A stretch of 64,000 nt of DNA from an uncultured Faecalicatena sp. GTDB lineage: Bacteria > Bacillota > Clostridia > Lachnospirales > Lachnospiraceae. Made by a program: the position numbers and the translations under genes. Of this stretch, positions 17,565 to 27,041 are shown in pieces. The number at the start of each line of letters is the position of its first letter. Position 1 is the stretch's first letter. The notes below the pieces were generated by a model, which was given only the letters and a program-made list of their open reading frames with translations, was not told where the DNA came from and did not search any database. Location: NCBI GenBank assembly GCA_948468385.1, contig CAOKHZ010000016.1, positions 40,028-104,027 on the forward strand, read 5' to 3'.

Positions 17565-18281
17565 ATGAAGTATACGATTGACGCGAGAGTGCGATATAGT
17601 GAAATTGACCACCGGGGGACGTTGACGCTTCCTGGCATAATTAATTACTTTCAGGATTGCAGCACGTTCCAGTCGGAGGATATCGGATATGGGGTAATGC
17701 GTTTGAAGGAGCGGAAGAAAGCGTGGGTTCTTTCCTATTGGCAGATTATCGTTGACCGTTACCCGAAGATGGGAGAGCGGATTTGCGTGGGCACGTTTGC
17801 CACGTCGTTCAAGCGCATTATTGGTGAGAGGAATTTTTTCTTAGACGACGAGGCGGGCAACCATCTGGCGCGGGCGGCATCCGTATGGGTATACATGGAC
17901 GTAGAGCGAGGACGTCCCACAAGGCCTGGTGATGACGAGATGAATGCGTACGGGCGGGAGGAGCCGCTTGACATGCCTTATGAAGACCGGAAAATCGCGT
18001 TGCCGACCGAGTGCAGACCATGCGAGCCTTTTGCGGTGAAGCGTTGCCACATAGATACGAACGAGCATGTTAATAATTGCCAGTATGTACAGATGGCGAT
18101 GGAAGAGATTCCGACGGAAAGCATCATAAGGCAGGTACGCGTGGAATACAAAAAGTCCGCGGTGCTGGGGGATATCGTTCATCCGTTTATCGCGGAAGAG
18201 GACGAGCGGACGGTGGTGGAACTGCGTGACGGCGAGGGAAACGTTTACGCCGTCGTGGAGTTTCAGATGGCAAGCGAATGA
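17565..18281 (+). CDS. Acyl-ACP thioesterase
   Basis: The 238-residue protein has the double hot-dog layout of acyl-ACP thioesterases: an N-terminal half with RVRYSEIDHRGTLTLPGIINYFQDCS and WVLSYWQIIVDRYP, and a C-terminal half with the catalytic region HIDTNEHVNNCQYVQMAM (Asp, Asn, His). It releases fatty acids from acyl carrier protein in the cytosol. GGAGGGAGG before the ATG at 17565 supports this start. The next gene follows after 19 bp. Confidence 0.92.
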   Translation: MKYTIDARVRYSEIDHRGTLTLPGIINYFQDCSTFQSEDIGYGVMRLKERKKAWVLSYWQIIVDRYPKMGERICVGTFATSFKRIIGERNFFLDDEAGNHLARAASVWVYMDVERGRPTRPGDDEMNAYGREEPLDMPYEDRKIALPTECRPCEPFAVKRCHIDTNEHVNNCQYVQMAMEEIPTESIIRQVRVEYKKSAVLGDIVHPFIAEEDERTVVELRDGEGNVYAVVEFQMASE

Positions 18282-18300
18282 GAATAGGAGTAAAAGAATC

Positions 18301-19749
18301 ATGAAGTACGACGTTATTATTATCGGAGCCGGGCCGGGCGGCATTTTTTCGGCGTATGAACTGGTAAAACAAAATGAAAATCTGAAGGTTGCCGTTTTCG
18401 AGGCGGGCAATCCGTTGGAGAAGAGGAAGTGCCCCATCGATGGCAAAAAGGTAAAAGCGTGTATCAGCTGTCCTACTTGTGCCATCATGAGCGGCTTCGG
18501 TGGCGCGGGCGCGTTTTCCGACGGAAAGTATAATATTACCAATGCGTTTGGCGGCACGCTTTACGAGCACATTGGGCGAGATCAGGCAATTGAGCTTATG
18601 AATTACGTGGATGAGATTAACGTCTCCCATGGCGGTGAGGGCACGAAGATGTACTCGACGGCGGGGACGGGCTTGAAGAAAATCTGTATGCAAAATAAAT
18701 TAAACCTTTTGGATGCCAGCGTCCGCCATCTTGGGACGGACATTAACTACGTGGTATTGGAGAATCTTTATGCAGAGTTGAAGGACAAGGTGGATTTTAA
18801 GTTCCGCTGTGAGGTGGAACGGCTGGAAATCCTTGAGGGTTGTGCGGCCAAACAAGTGAGTGAAGGCGTTGACGGGACGGAGGGCGTGGATGTCCGGACG
18901 GCGAAGTCCGGTTGCGGCTACCGCGTACATTATGCCGGCGGCAGTGACGAATGTGACAGGTGCATCGTCTCCGTGGGACGCAGCGGCAGCAAGTGGATGC
19001 AGCAGGTCTGTGAGGATTTAAAAATACCGACGAGTTCCAACCGCGTGGATTTGGGCGTGCGCGTGGAACTTCCGGCCGAAATATTTTCCCATTTGACAGA
19101 TGAGCTATATGAGAGTAAGATTGTGTATCGTACAGAAAAATTTGAGGACAACGTGCGGACTTTCTGTATGAACCCGTATGGCATCGTTGTAAATGAAAAT
19201 ACCAAGGGAATCGTCACCGTCAACGGCCACAGCTACGAGGATCCCAAGAAGCAGACGAAAAACACCAATTTCGCCCTATTGGTGGCCAAGCATTTTTCCG
19301 AGCCGTTCAAGGACAGCAACGGATATGGCGAAAGCATCGCCAGGCTGTCGAACATGCTGGGCGGAGGGGTCATCGTGCAGCGGTTCGGCGATTTGATTCG
19401 CGGGCGTCGCAGCAATGAGAAGCGCATCGAGGAAGGCCTGGTGAGGCCGACGCTTGCGGCCACGCCCGGGGACTTGAGCCTCGTGCTTCCCAAGCGGATT
19501 TTGGACGGCATCATCGAGATGATTTACGCCCTCGACAAGATTGCGCCGGGAACGGCGAACGACGACACGCTGCTTTACGGCGTGGAAGTAAAGTTTTATA
19601 ATATGGAAGTGGATATTGACGAGAACCTTGAGACGATTTACAATGGGCTGTACGTCATCGGGGATGGAAGCGGCGTGACGCACTCCTTGTCACATGCGTC
19701 CGCGAGCGGCGTGTACGTGGCTAGGCGTATTGCGTCAGTAATAGCGTAG
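18301..19749 (+). CDS. FAD-dependent dehydrogenase (COG2509-like)
   Basis: The 482-residue protein begins with a Rossmann FAD-binding motif (IIIGAGPGGIFSAYELVK). An early cysteine-rich piece, KCPIDGKKVKACISCPTC (about residues 42-59), precedes GFGGAGAFSDGKYN. A late GDGSGVTHSLSHASASGVYVAR binds FAD at the C terminus. These features match the uncharacterised FAD-dependent dehydrogenases of COG2509. The electron partners are unknown. The ATG at 18301 follows AGGAG (18285-18289) at a somewhat long spacing. It is probably cotranscribed with the thioesterase. Confidence 0.88.
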   Translation: MKYDVIIIGAGPGGIFSAYELVKQNENLKVAVFEAGNPLEKRKCPIDGKKVKACISCPTCAIMSGFGGAGAFSDGKYNITNAFGGTLYEHIGRDQAIELMNYVDEINVSHGGEGTKMYSTAGTGLKKICMQNKLNLLDASVRHLGTDINYVVLENLYAELKDKVDFKFRCEVERLEILEGCAAKQVSEGVDGTEGVDVRTAKSGCGYRVHYAGGSDECDRCIVSVGRSGSKWMQQVCEDLKIPTSSNRVDLGVRVELPAEIFSHLTDELYESKIVYRTEKFEDNVRTFCMNPYGIVVNENTKGIVTVNGHSYEDPKKQTKNTNFALLVAKHFSEPFKDSNGYGESIARLSNMLGGGVIVQRFGDLIRGRRSNEKRIEEGLVRPTLAATPGDLSLVLPKRILDGIIEMIYALDKIAPGTANDDTLLYGVEVKFYNMEVDIDENLETIYNGLYVIGDGSGVTHSLSHASASGVYVARRIASVIA

Positions 19750-19810
19750 CAAAATGAATTTTTAGGAAGTGAAGCAAAAAGCCGTAAAGGCACGAAAGGA
19801 CAAAGAGAAC

Positions 19811-20635
19811 GTGAAATTAGGAAAAAAACAAGTATTGACGGTAGTGAAAAAGGTGAATTTTGGGGTATACCTGGGAAATGACGAGGAGCGTGTGTTGTTG
19901 CCGGGAAAGCAGGTGCCGGAGGGGACGGAAATCGGCGATTCGGTGGAGGTCTTTTTGTACAAGGATTCTTCTGACCGCCTGATTGCCACGACGAGGGAAC
20001 CGAAGCTCATGCTGGGTGAGATGGCGGTGCTTACCGTGGCGGACACGAACAAATATGGGGCGTTTTTGGAATGGGGATTGGAAAAGGATTTGTTTTTGCC
20101 GTTCAAACAGCAGACGGTAAGGGTTAAAAAGGGCGACAAGTGCCTGGTATCTTTGTATATCGACAAGAGCGAGCGCCTTTGTGCGACGACGCAGGTTTAT
20201 AGGATGTTAAAAACGAATTCGCCATATCAGAAGGGTGACCGGGTGACTGGGTTCGTTTATGACATCAGCGAAGGCTGGGGCGTGTACGTGGCGGTGGACA
20301 ACCAGTATTCTGCACGGATTCCGAAGAAAGAGTATTTCGGCCATCTGGAAATCGGAACCACGATAGAGGCCCGGGTGGCGGAAGTCAAGGAGGACGGAAA
20401 GCTGGAGCTTAGTATCCGTGAAAGGATACCGGAGCAGATGGACAAGGACGCGGAAAAAATCCGCGAGTCATTAAAGGAACAAGGAGGGAAGCTACCCTTT
20501 ACGGACAAGTCGGATCCGGAGCGCATCAAGTCGGAACTTGGCATGAGCAAGGCGGCATTTAAGCGCGCGGTCGGAAAATTGCTCAAGCAAGGCGAAATCG
20601 AGATTGGCGAGGAGCACATATGCTTGAAGAATTAA
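19811..20635 (+). CDS. cvfB: CvfB-like S1 RNA-binding protein
   Basis: The 274-residue product begins at GTG 19811 (MKLGKKQVLTVVKKVNFGVYLG), the usual CvfB N terminus, with AAAGGA upstream. It contains three S1-type OB folds (about residues 1-65, 68-130 and 140-205; VTGFVYDISEGWGVYVAV marks the third) and a C-terminal winged helix (KSELGMSKAAFKRAVGKLLKQGEI). CvfB proteins bind RNA and influence virulence or stress gene expression in Firmicutes. The frame is open to 19769, but the upstream residues are atypical for the family. Confidence 0.88.
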   Translation: MKLGKKQVLTVVKKVNFGVYLGNDEERVLLPGKQVPEGTEIGDSVEVFLYKDSSDRLIATTREPKLMLGEMAVLTVADTNKYGAFLEWGLEKDLFLPFKQQTVRVKKGDKCLVSLYIDKSERLCATTQVYRMLKTNSPYQKGDRVTGFVYDISEGWGVYVAVDNQYSARIPKKEYFGHLEIGTTIEARVAEVKEDGKLELSIRERIPEQMDKDAEKIRESLKEQGGKLPFTDKSDPERIKSELGMSKAAFKRAVGKLLKQGEIEIGEEHICLKN

Positions 20636-20662
20636 CGTACATTGGATAAGGAGGCTTGATAC

Positions 20663-20893
20663 ATGAGGGTGCATGGCATTACTGACGTGGAGGCGTTTTT
20701 CTCCGTGGTTGATCGGTGCAAAGGGAAGGTGGAATTGGTAACGCCGGACGGGGATCGGTTGAATTTGCGCTCCAAGCTCTGCCAGTACGTTTCCGTGGCG
20801 AGGCTCTTTTCCGGCGATGAAACCCCGGAAATGGAGATTGTCACCGACGAGGCGGAGGACGAAAGGGAACTGAGGAAATATTTGGTATCATAG
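20663..20893 (+). CDS. Small HPr-fold-like protein without phospho-His
   Basis: The 76-residue protein (MRVHGITDVEAFFSVVDRC...) shows an HPr-like alternation of strands and helices, with LNLRSKLCQYVSVARLF where HPr carries its Ser46 helix. The HPr active-site sequence GIHARPA is absent, so it cannot be a normal phosphocarrier. Such small proteins sit next to dnaE or pfkA in related Clostridia; the fold comparison is by eye only. AAGGAGG supports the ATG. Possible roles include a regulatory HPr paralog similar in principle to Crh. Confidence 0.6.
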   Translation: MRVHGITDVEAFFSVVDRCKGKVELVTPDGDRLNLRSKLCQYVSVARLFSGDETPEMEIVTDEAEDERELRKYLVS

Positions 20894-20941
20894 TTACTAT
20901 TCGTGATTTGATGTAGGAATCATCGGAAGACGGGGTGGCAC

Positions 20942-23900
20942 ATGAGTTTCGCACACTTGCACGTCCATACGGAGTATAGTCTGTTGGACGGCTCAAATAA
21001 AATAAAAGAATATGTGGCGCGTGTCAAGGAACTGGGAATGAACAGCGCGGCAATCACCGACCATGGCGTGATGTACGGCGTGATTGATTTTTACCGTGCG
21101 GCGAAAAAGGAAGGAATCAACCCCATTCTTGGTTGCGAGGTGTACGTCGCGCCGGGGTCGCGCTTTGACCGCGAGGTGACCGGCGGCGACGACCGGTATT
21201 ACCATTTGGTCTTGCTGGCGGAGAACAATACGGGATATGCCAACTTGATGAAGATCGTCTCCCGGGGGTTTACGGAAGGGTACTATTACAAACCACGCGT
21301 GGATAAGGAAATATTGCGCGAGTACCACGAGGGAATCATTGCCCTGAGTGCTTGTCTGGCGGGAGAGGTGCCGAGATACCTGACCAAAGGGATGTATTCG
21401 GAGGCGAAGGAGAAGGCGTTAGAGTATCAGGATATTTTCGGCAAGGGAAATTATTTTTTGGAACTGCAGGATCATGGGATTGCGGAACAGGCCGCGGTGA
21501 ACCAGCGCCTGGTGCAAATGTCGCAGGAGCTGGGAATCGACTTGGTGGCGACAAATGACGTGCATTATACTTATGCGGAGGATGAGAAGCCGCATGACAT
21601 CCTCTTGTGCATCCAGACCGGAAAGAAGCTAAGTGACGAAAACCGGATGCGTTACGAAGGCGGGCAGTATTACGTGAAGTCGCCGGAGCAGATGGCGGAG
21701 CTGTTTCCCTATGCGTTGCAGGCACTGGAAAATACGCAGAAAATCGCCGACCGTTGTCACGTGGAGATTGAGTTTGGCGTGACCAAGTTGCCCAAGTTCG
21801 ACGTGCCGGACGGTCAGACATCGTGGGAATACTTGAACAAGCTGTGTTATGAAGGGCTGGAGCGGCATTATGAAAATCCGTCCGAGGAATTGCGGGCGCG
21901 GTTGAAATACGAGCTGGACACGATTCAGAGCATGGGGTACGTGGATTATTTCCTCATCGTGTGGGACTTTATCAAATATGCCAAGGATCATGGAATCGCC
22001 GTGGGACCGGGGCGTGGCTCGGCGGCCGGCAGCATCGTGTCGTATTGCCTGGAAATTACCAACATTGACCCGATCCGTTACCAGCTGCTGTTTGAGCGGT
22101 TCTTGAACCCGGAGCGCGTGACCATGCCCGATATCGACGTGGACTTTTGTTTTGAGCGCAGGCCGGAGGTCATTGATTATGTGACGGAGAAATATGGCAA
22201 GGACCGTGTGGTGCAAATTGTCACGTTCGGTACGCTGGCGGCACGGGGCGTGATTCGCGACGTGGGACGGGTGATGGATTTACCATACGCGTTCGTCGAT
22301 TCCATTGCCAAGATGGTGCCGCAGGAGCTAAACATCACGCTGGACAAGGCATTGAAAATGAATCCCGAGCTGCGGAAAAGCTATGAGTCGGACGAGCAGG
22401 TGAAGTACCTGATTGACATGTCGAAGCGTCTGGAAGGGCTTCCGAGACATTCCTCGATGCATGCCGCCGGCGTGGTCATCAGCCAGAAGGAAGTGGACGA
22501 GTACGTACCGTTGTCCCGCGCGTCGGACGGGACAATCGTGACCCAGTTCACGATGACGACGTTGGAAGAACTCGGGCTTTTGAAGATGGACTTTCTGGGG
22601 CTGCGAACGCTGACCGTGATTCAGAACGCGGTGCGGCTTGCGCATTTAAAAAATCCAACGCTTGACATGGAGCGGATTGACTACGATGACAAGGTGGTGT
22701 TCGATTATATCGGAACTGGAAAGACGGACGGCATTTTCCAGCTGGAAAGTGCCGGGATGAAGGGGTTCATGAAGGAGTTAAAGCCCCACAGCCTGGAGGA
22801 CATCATTGCCGGAATCTCGTTATACCGTCCCGGGCCAATGGACTTTATTCCGCAGTATATCAGGGGGAAAAATGACGCGAAGTCCATCACCTATGACTGT
22901 CCCCAGTTGGAGCCGATTCTGGCCCCGACCTATGGTTGTATCGTTTATCAGGAGCAGGTCATGCAAATCGTGCGTGACCTGGCAGGATATTCGCTGGGGC
23001 GAAGCGATCTTTTGCGCCGTGCCATGTCTAAGAAGAAGGGCGACGTCATGCAGAAAGAGCGGCAGACGTTCGTCCACGGCGACGAGGAGACGGGCGTTTT
23101 AGGTTGTATTAAAAATGGCATCAGCGAACAAGTGGCGAATAAAATATATGATGAGATGATAGATTTTGCCAAGTACGCGTTTAACAAATCCCATGCGGCG
23201 GCTTACGCGGTGGTCGCCTACCAGACGGCGTACTTGAAATATTATTATCCGGTGGAATTTATGGCGGCCTTGATGACGTCCGTCATTGAAAACCCGTCCA
23301 AGGTGTCGGAGTATATTTACGCCTGCCGCCAGATGGACATTGAGATCCTGCCTCCGGACATTAACCGGGGTTATGCGGACTTTTCGGTAGATGATGGGAA
23401 AATACGATACGGGCTGGCGGCCATCAAGAGTATCGGCAAGCCGATCATCCATGCCATCGTGGCGGAGAGGAAGGAATTTGGTGAATTTAAAAATCTGGAA
23501 GACTTCATTCATCGGATGTCTGTCAAGGAAACCCTGAACAAGCGTGTCATTGAAAATCTGATCAAGGCGGGGGCGCTGGATTGTCTGGGCGGTACCAGGA
23601 AACAATTCATGACCATTTATATCCAGGTCATGGAGCAGGTAAATCAGGAAAAGAAATATGCGATGAGCGGCCAGATGACGTTGTTTGACTTTGTTGACGA
23701 GGAACAAAAAGCGGATTTCCAAATCAAGCTGCCAAACGTCGGGGAGTATGCGCGGGAGAACATGCTGGCGTTTGAGAAGGAGGTGCTTGGCATTTACATC
23801 AGCGGGCATCCGTTGCAGGCGTACGAGGAGCATTGGAAGAAAATGATTTCCGCCACGACGGCGGACTTCCAGCCGGACGAGGAAAGCGGGCGGTCGAAGG

Positions 23901-24415
23901 TGCACGACGGCGCGAAAGAGATTGTCGGCGGGATGATTAGCGACCGTACCGTGAAGGTGACGAAGACGAACCAGGTGATGGCGTTCCTCACGATCGAGGA
24001 CTTGCTGGGAACCGTGGAAGTCGTCGTCTTTCCCCGGGATTACGAAAAGTATAAGGGGCTTTTGGAACTTGACCAGAAAATATATGTCAAGGGCCGGGTG
24101 TCCGAGGAAGACGAGAAGGCCAGCAAATTAATTTGTGAACAAGTCATTCCGTTTGAGCAGATTCGGCGGGAATTGTGGATACAATTTCCAGACAAGGGCA
24201 ATTATAAGGAAAACGAGCAGATTGTCAGTGGGTACCTGGCGGATTCCGAGGGGGATGACGAGGTCGTGATTTTTTGTCAGGCCGAGCGGGCGGTGAAGAG
24301 ACTCCCGAAAAACCGCAATATCAGGATTAATCAGCAGGTATTGAGCAGATTGATGAATCATTATGGGGAAAAAAGGGTAAAAGTTGTAGAAAAGACTATT
24401 GAAAACCACTTTTAA
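20942..24415 (+). CDS. dnaE: DNA polymerase III alpha subunit (DnaE)
   Basis: This 1157-residue protein is the replicative-type family C polymerase without built-in exonuclease. The N-terminal PHP domain starts SFAHLHVHTEYSLLDGS. The polymerase active site holds Asp397 and Asp399 in MPDIDVDF, preceded by GPGRGSAAGSIVSY. Fingers and tandem HhH regions follow (FNKSHAAAYAVVAYQTAYLK, LIKAGALD). The C-terminal OB fold covers about residues 990-1060 (VMAFLTIEDLLGTVEVVVFP). In Firmicutes with PolC, DnaE extends primers on the lagging strand. GGGGTGGCAC precedes the ATG. Confidence 0.97.
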   Translation: MSFAHLHVHTEYSLLDGSNKIKEYVARVKELGMNSAAITDHGVMYGVIDFYRAAKKEGINPILGCEVYVAPGSRFDREVTGGDDRYYHLVLLAENNTGYANLMKIVSRGFTEGYYYKPRVDKEILREYHEGIIALSACLAGEVPRYLTKGMYSEAKEKALEYQDIFGKGNYFLELQDHGIAEQAAVNQRLVQMSQELGIDLVATNDVHYTYAEDEKPHDILLCIQTGKKLSDENRMRYEGGQYYVKSPEQMAELFPYALQALENTQKIADRCHVEIEFGVTKLPKFDVPDGQTSWEYLNKLCYEGLERHYENPSEELRARLKYELDTIQSMGYVDYFLIVWDFIKYAKDHGIAVGPGRGSAAGSIVSYCLEITNIDPIRYQLLFERFLNPERVTMPDIDVDFCFERRPEVIDYVTEKYGKDRVVQIVTFGTLAARGVIRDVGRVMDLPYAFVDSIAKMVPQELNITLDKALKMNPELRKSYESDEQVKYLIDMSKRLEGLPRHSSMHAAGVVISQKEVDEYVPLSRASDGTIVTQFTMTTLEELGLLKMDFLGLRTLTVIQNAVRLAHLKNPTLDMERIDYDDKVVFDYIGTGKTDGIFQLESAGMKGFMKELKPHSLEDIIAGISLYRPGPMDFIPQYIRGKNDAKSITYDCPQLEPILAPTYGCIVYQEQVMQIVRDLAGYSLGRSDLLRRAMSKKKGDVMQKERQTFVHGDEETGVLGCIKNGISEQVANKIYDEMIDFAKYAFNKSHAAAYAVVAYQTAYLKYYYPVEFMAALMTSVIENPSKVSEYIYACRQMDIEILPPDINRGYADFSVDDGKIRYGLAAIKSIGKPIIHAIVAERKEFGEFKNLEDFIHRMSVKETLNKRVIENLIKAGALDCLGGTRKQFMTIYIQVMEQVNQEKKYAMSGQMTLFDFVDEEQKADFQIKLPNVGEYARENMLAFEKEVLGIYISGHPLQAYEEHWKKMISATTADFQPDEESGRSKVHDGAKEIVGGMISDRTVKVTKTNQVMAFLTIEDLLGTVEVVVFPRDYEKYKGLLELDQKIYVKGRVSEEDEKASKLICEQVIPFEQIRRELWIQFPDKGNYKENEQIVSGYLADSEGDDEVVIFCQAERAVKRLPKNRNIRINQQVLSRLMNHYGEKRVKVVEKTIENHF

Positions 24416-24477
24416 ATAGTATAAAATAAAGCGGAAAAAATAGTGTGTTAAAGATTTGACGGGGACTCTATTAGAGT
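24399..24477 (+). promoter_or_regulatory. Candidate pfkA promoter and ACTCTA-T-TAGAGT palindrome
   Basis: TTGAAA (24399-24404) and TAAAAT (24422-24427) are 17 bp apart at the end of dnaE. A perfect 13-bp palindrome, ACTCTATTAGAGT (24465-24477), lies in the leader 25 bp before the pfkA start and could bind a regulator. Confidence 0.5.
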
Positions 24478-24501
24478 GATGCTGAAAGGTGGATGAGAAA
24501 A

Positions 24502-25512
24502 ATGACAGAGGCAAAGAGAAAAGAACTGATGGACGAGATGGAAGACCAGATTCGCACGATAGGGGTGTTGACGAGTGGCGGTGACGCGCCGGGCATGAAC
24601 GCGGCCATCCGCGCGGTGGTTCGTACCGGACTTTCCAAGGGATTCAAGGTGCGCGGCATTCGCAAGGGGTATCATGGCCTTTTGAAGGAGGAAATCATTG
24701 ACTTATCAGCTCGCGACGTGTCTGACACGATTCAGCGCGGCGGTACGATTTTGCAGACCGCCCGTTGCCAGAGCATGCGTACGGAGGAAGGGCAGCAGAA
24801 AGCGGCAGCCATCTGCAAGAAGTACGGCATTGACGCGCTGGTCGTCATTGGTGGCGACGGTTCTTTTGCGGGCGCGCAGAAGCTGGCCAACCTTGGCGTG
24901 AAAGTTATCGGCTTACCGGGAACGATTGACTTGGATATCGCCTGCACGGAATACACGATTGGATTTGATACCGCCGTCAACACGGCGATGGAGGCCATCG
25001 ACAAGGTGCGCGACACGTCCACGTCCCACGAGCGGTGCAGCATCATCGAGGTTATGGGTCGTGACGCGGGATATCTTGCCTTATGGTGTGGAATTGCCAA
25101 CGGTGCGGAGCGGATTCTGATGCCGGAGGAACACGATTATGACGAGGCGGCCTTGGTAGAGGACATCATGGAATGTAAAAGACGCGGCAAGAAGAATTAC
25201 ATCATCATCAATGCCGAGGGAATTGGCGACACGATGAACATGGCGAAGAGACTGGAGGAAGCCACGGGCATTGAGACGCGTGCCACGATTATCGGACACA
25301 TGCAGCGCGGTGGAAGCCCGACTTGCAAAGATCGCGTGTATGCGTCAACGATGGGGGCGATGGCGGTAGAACTGCTGGCGAATGGAAAGTACAACCGCGT
25401 CGTGGGATATTCAAAGGGAGAGTTTGTTGATTATGACATCAATGAAGCGCTGTCCATGAAGAAACATATTTCCAACTTCCAGTATGACATATCGAAAATG
25501 CTTGCCATCTAG
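24502..25512 (+). CDS. pfkA: ATP-dependent 6-phosphofructokinase
   Basis: The 336-residue enzyme phosphorylates fructose-6-phosphate in glycolysis. GVLTSGGDAPGMNAAIR binds ATP; IGGDGSFAGA has Gly at the position that favours ATP over pyrophosphate, and PGTID (not PKTID) agrees. The catalytic segment reads GTIDLDI (Asp143, Leu144, Asp145), whereas the common form is GTIDNDI. MGRDAGYLAL and the fructose-phosphate loop HMQRGGSPT are normal. ATG 24502 has AAAGGTGG at a good distance; an earlier ATG at 24493 would overlap this ribosome-binding site. Confidence 0.95.
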   Translation: MTEAKRKELMDEMEDQIRTIGVLTSGGDAPGMNAAIRAVVRTGLSKGFKVRGIRKGYHGLLKEEIIDLSARDVSDTIQRGGTILQTARCQSMRTEEGQQKAAAICKKYGIDALVVIGGDGSFAGAQKLANLGVKVIGLPGTIDLDIACTEYTIGFDTAVNTAMEAIDKVRDTSTSHERCSIIEVMGRDAGYLALWCGIANGAERILMPEEHDYDEAALVEDIMECKRRGKKNYIIINAEGIGDTMNMAKRLEEATGIETRATIIGHMQRGGSPTCKDRVYASTMGAMAVELLANGKYNRVVGYSKGEFVDYDINEALSMKKHISNFQYDISKMLAI

Positions 25513-25542
25513 GATTGCGGGAGCGCGAAGCGCGTAGCAATC
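25513..25542 (+). terminator. GC-rich hairpin between pfkA and murI
   Basis: GGATTGC...AGCGCG pairs with GCGCGT...GCAATCC on a two-base loop. No T-tract follows, so it may only attenuate or stabilise the transcript. Confidence 0.45.
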
Positions 25543-25600
25543 CGCGGTATCATCATGGAAGGGCATTAGGCTCAAAAGGGAAAAGAAGAAGGAGACAGTC

Positions 25601-26425
25601 GTGAAGAAAGCGTCTTTGAAGACGGCGCCAATCGGAGTGTTTGACTCCGGCGTCGGCGGGCTTACGGTCGTGCGGGAAATCATTCGCCATCTCCCTGATG
25701 AGAACATCGTCTATTTCGGGGATACGGCGCGCGTCCCGTATGGCAGCAAGTCAAAAAATACGATTATCCGATTTTCGGAACAAATCATCCGATTTTTGCG
25801 GACGAAACAAGTAAAGGCAATTGTTATCGCTTGCAATACGGCGAGCGCGTTGGCCTTGGACGCGGTGCGACATGAGTTTGACGTGCCCATCATGGGCGTG
25901 GTGATTCCCGGCGCGCGGGCGGCCGTCGAGGCGACGCGTCGAAAGAAAGTGGGCGTGGCAGGGACGGATGCCACGGTGCGAAGCGGTGTTTATACGCAGG
26001 TTATCCAGAGCATGGATCCAGAAATCGAGGTGACGGAGAAAGCGTGTCCCTTGTTTGTTCCGTTGGTGGAAGAAGGCTTCAAGGAGCACGTCGTGACGAA
26101 GGAGATTATCAAGTACTATCTGGAGTCGATGAAGGACGGTGACATTGACACGATGATACTTGGCTGTACGCATTATCCGTTGATTCGCTCCAAGATTCGA
26201 GCGTACATGGGTGAGGAAATCAAGATTGTCAACCCGGCCTACGAGACGGCGATGGATTTGAAAAATCTTTTGGAAAAGCGGGGGCTTGATAATGACCGGA
26301 GCGGGATGCACAGTCATTATGAGTTTTATGTCAGCGACGCGGCGGAGAAGTTTCGTGGATTCGCCAACACGGTGATGCCGTTCGATGTGCCCGAGACGAA
26401 CGTGGTGAATATAGAGGAGTATTAG
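25601..26425 (+). CDS. murI: Glutamate racemase
   Basis: The 274-residue enzyme makes D-glutamate for peptidoglycan. FDSGVGGLTVVREI near the N terminus binds substrate, and the two catalytic cysteines are Cys78 in IACNTASA and Cys189 in LGCTHYPL. Length is normal. The start is GTG at 25601 with AAGGAGA seven bases upstream. The DUF1934 gene follows after 11 bp and is probably in the same transcript. Confidence 0.96.
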   Translation: MKKASLKTAPIGVFDSGVGGLTVVREIIRHLPDENIVYFGDTARVPYGSKSKNTIIRFSEQIIRFLRTKQVKAIVIACNTASALALDAVRHEFDVPIMGVVIPGARAAVEATRRKKVGVAGTDATVRSGVYTQVIQSMDPEIEVTEKACPLFVPLVEEGFKEHVVTKEIIKYYLESMKDGDIDTMILGCTHYPLIRSKIRAYMGEEIKIVNPAYETAMDLKNLLEKRGLDNDRSGMHSHYEFYVSDAAEKFRGFANTVMPFDVPETNVVNIEEY

Positions 26426-26436
26426 GGGAGAATATT

Positions 26437-26895
26437 ATGACGAAGGATGTACTTGTAAGCATTTCCGGTTTGCAATCAGAAATATCGGGGGATGAATCCG
26501 AGGAAAACGCACCCTTGGAAGTCGTGACCCCGGCCAGTTACTTTTTGAAGAACGGGAAGCATTATGTGTTATTTGACGAGTTTGTGGAGGGGACTCCCGG
26601 CGTGACCAAGAACAAGATTAAGATCAGCGGGAATGACTGCGTGGAAATTATCAAGACCGGCATTACCAACGCGCACATGGTGTTTGAGCGGAAGAAGAAA
26701 AACGTAACCTATTACCAGACCCCATTCGGACAGATACTGGTAGGGTTAAATACCAGGGACATGGACGTGAAGGTCACGGATCGAAATATAGACGTGAGGG
26801 TGGATTATGAGATGGACGTCAATTATGAACCCTTGGCTGACTGCACGGTGAAAGTCAATATTATTCCAAGGGACAGCGAGGGGTTTGCACTTTAA
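26437..26895 (+). CDS. DUF1934 beta-barrel protein (YwiB-like)
   Basis: The 152-residue protein matches DUF1934, a small calycin-like beta barrel: VLVSISGLQS at the N terminus, FLKNGKHYVLFDEF, TKNKIKISGNDCVEIIKTG, and TPFGQILVGLNT. No signal peptide is seen. The function is unknown; YwiB-type proteins are often near argS or cell-wall genes. It is the last gene before the terminator at 26964. Confidence 0.85.
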   Translation: MTKDVLVSISGLQSEISGDESEENAPLEVVTPASYFLKNGKHYVLFDEFVEGTPGVTKNKIKISGNDCVEIIKTGITNAHMVFERKKKNVTYYQTPFGQILVGLNTRDMDVKVTDRNIDVRVDYEMDVNYEPLADCTVKVNIIPRDSEGFAL

Positions 26896-26963
26896 AGCCC
26901 CATGAGTGGAAACGTTCAAAATGTATGGGAAGATATATAGAAAGATATATAGAAAAGTCGGGA

Positions 26964-27004
26964 AACCGCCGTATGGACAAGAGAAGTCCATATGGCGGTT
27001 TTTT
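26964..27004 (+). terminator. Rho-independent terminator after DUF1934
   Basis: Arms 26964-26978 and 26986-27000 (ACCGCC...GGCGGT) form a stem of about 15 bp with one wobble, followed by TTTT. The T-tract forms the start of the palindrome at 26999. Confidence 0.88.
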
Positions 27005-27041
27005 CTGTTAGAGGAAACTTTGTTTCCTCTAACAGAAAAAA
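26999..27041. repeat. Perfect 20-bp palindrome with GGAAAC-TTT-GTTTCC core
   Basis: Arms 26999-27018 and 27022-27041 are exact complements around TTT. The core and the following ACCCTCC are as in the element at 1189; outer arms differ (CTGTTAGA here, CGTGATATA there). The rest of the 27042-27354 gap holds a promoter and no recognisable gene. Confidence 0.85.
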
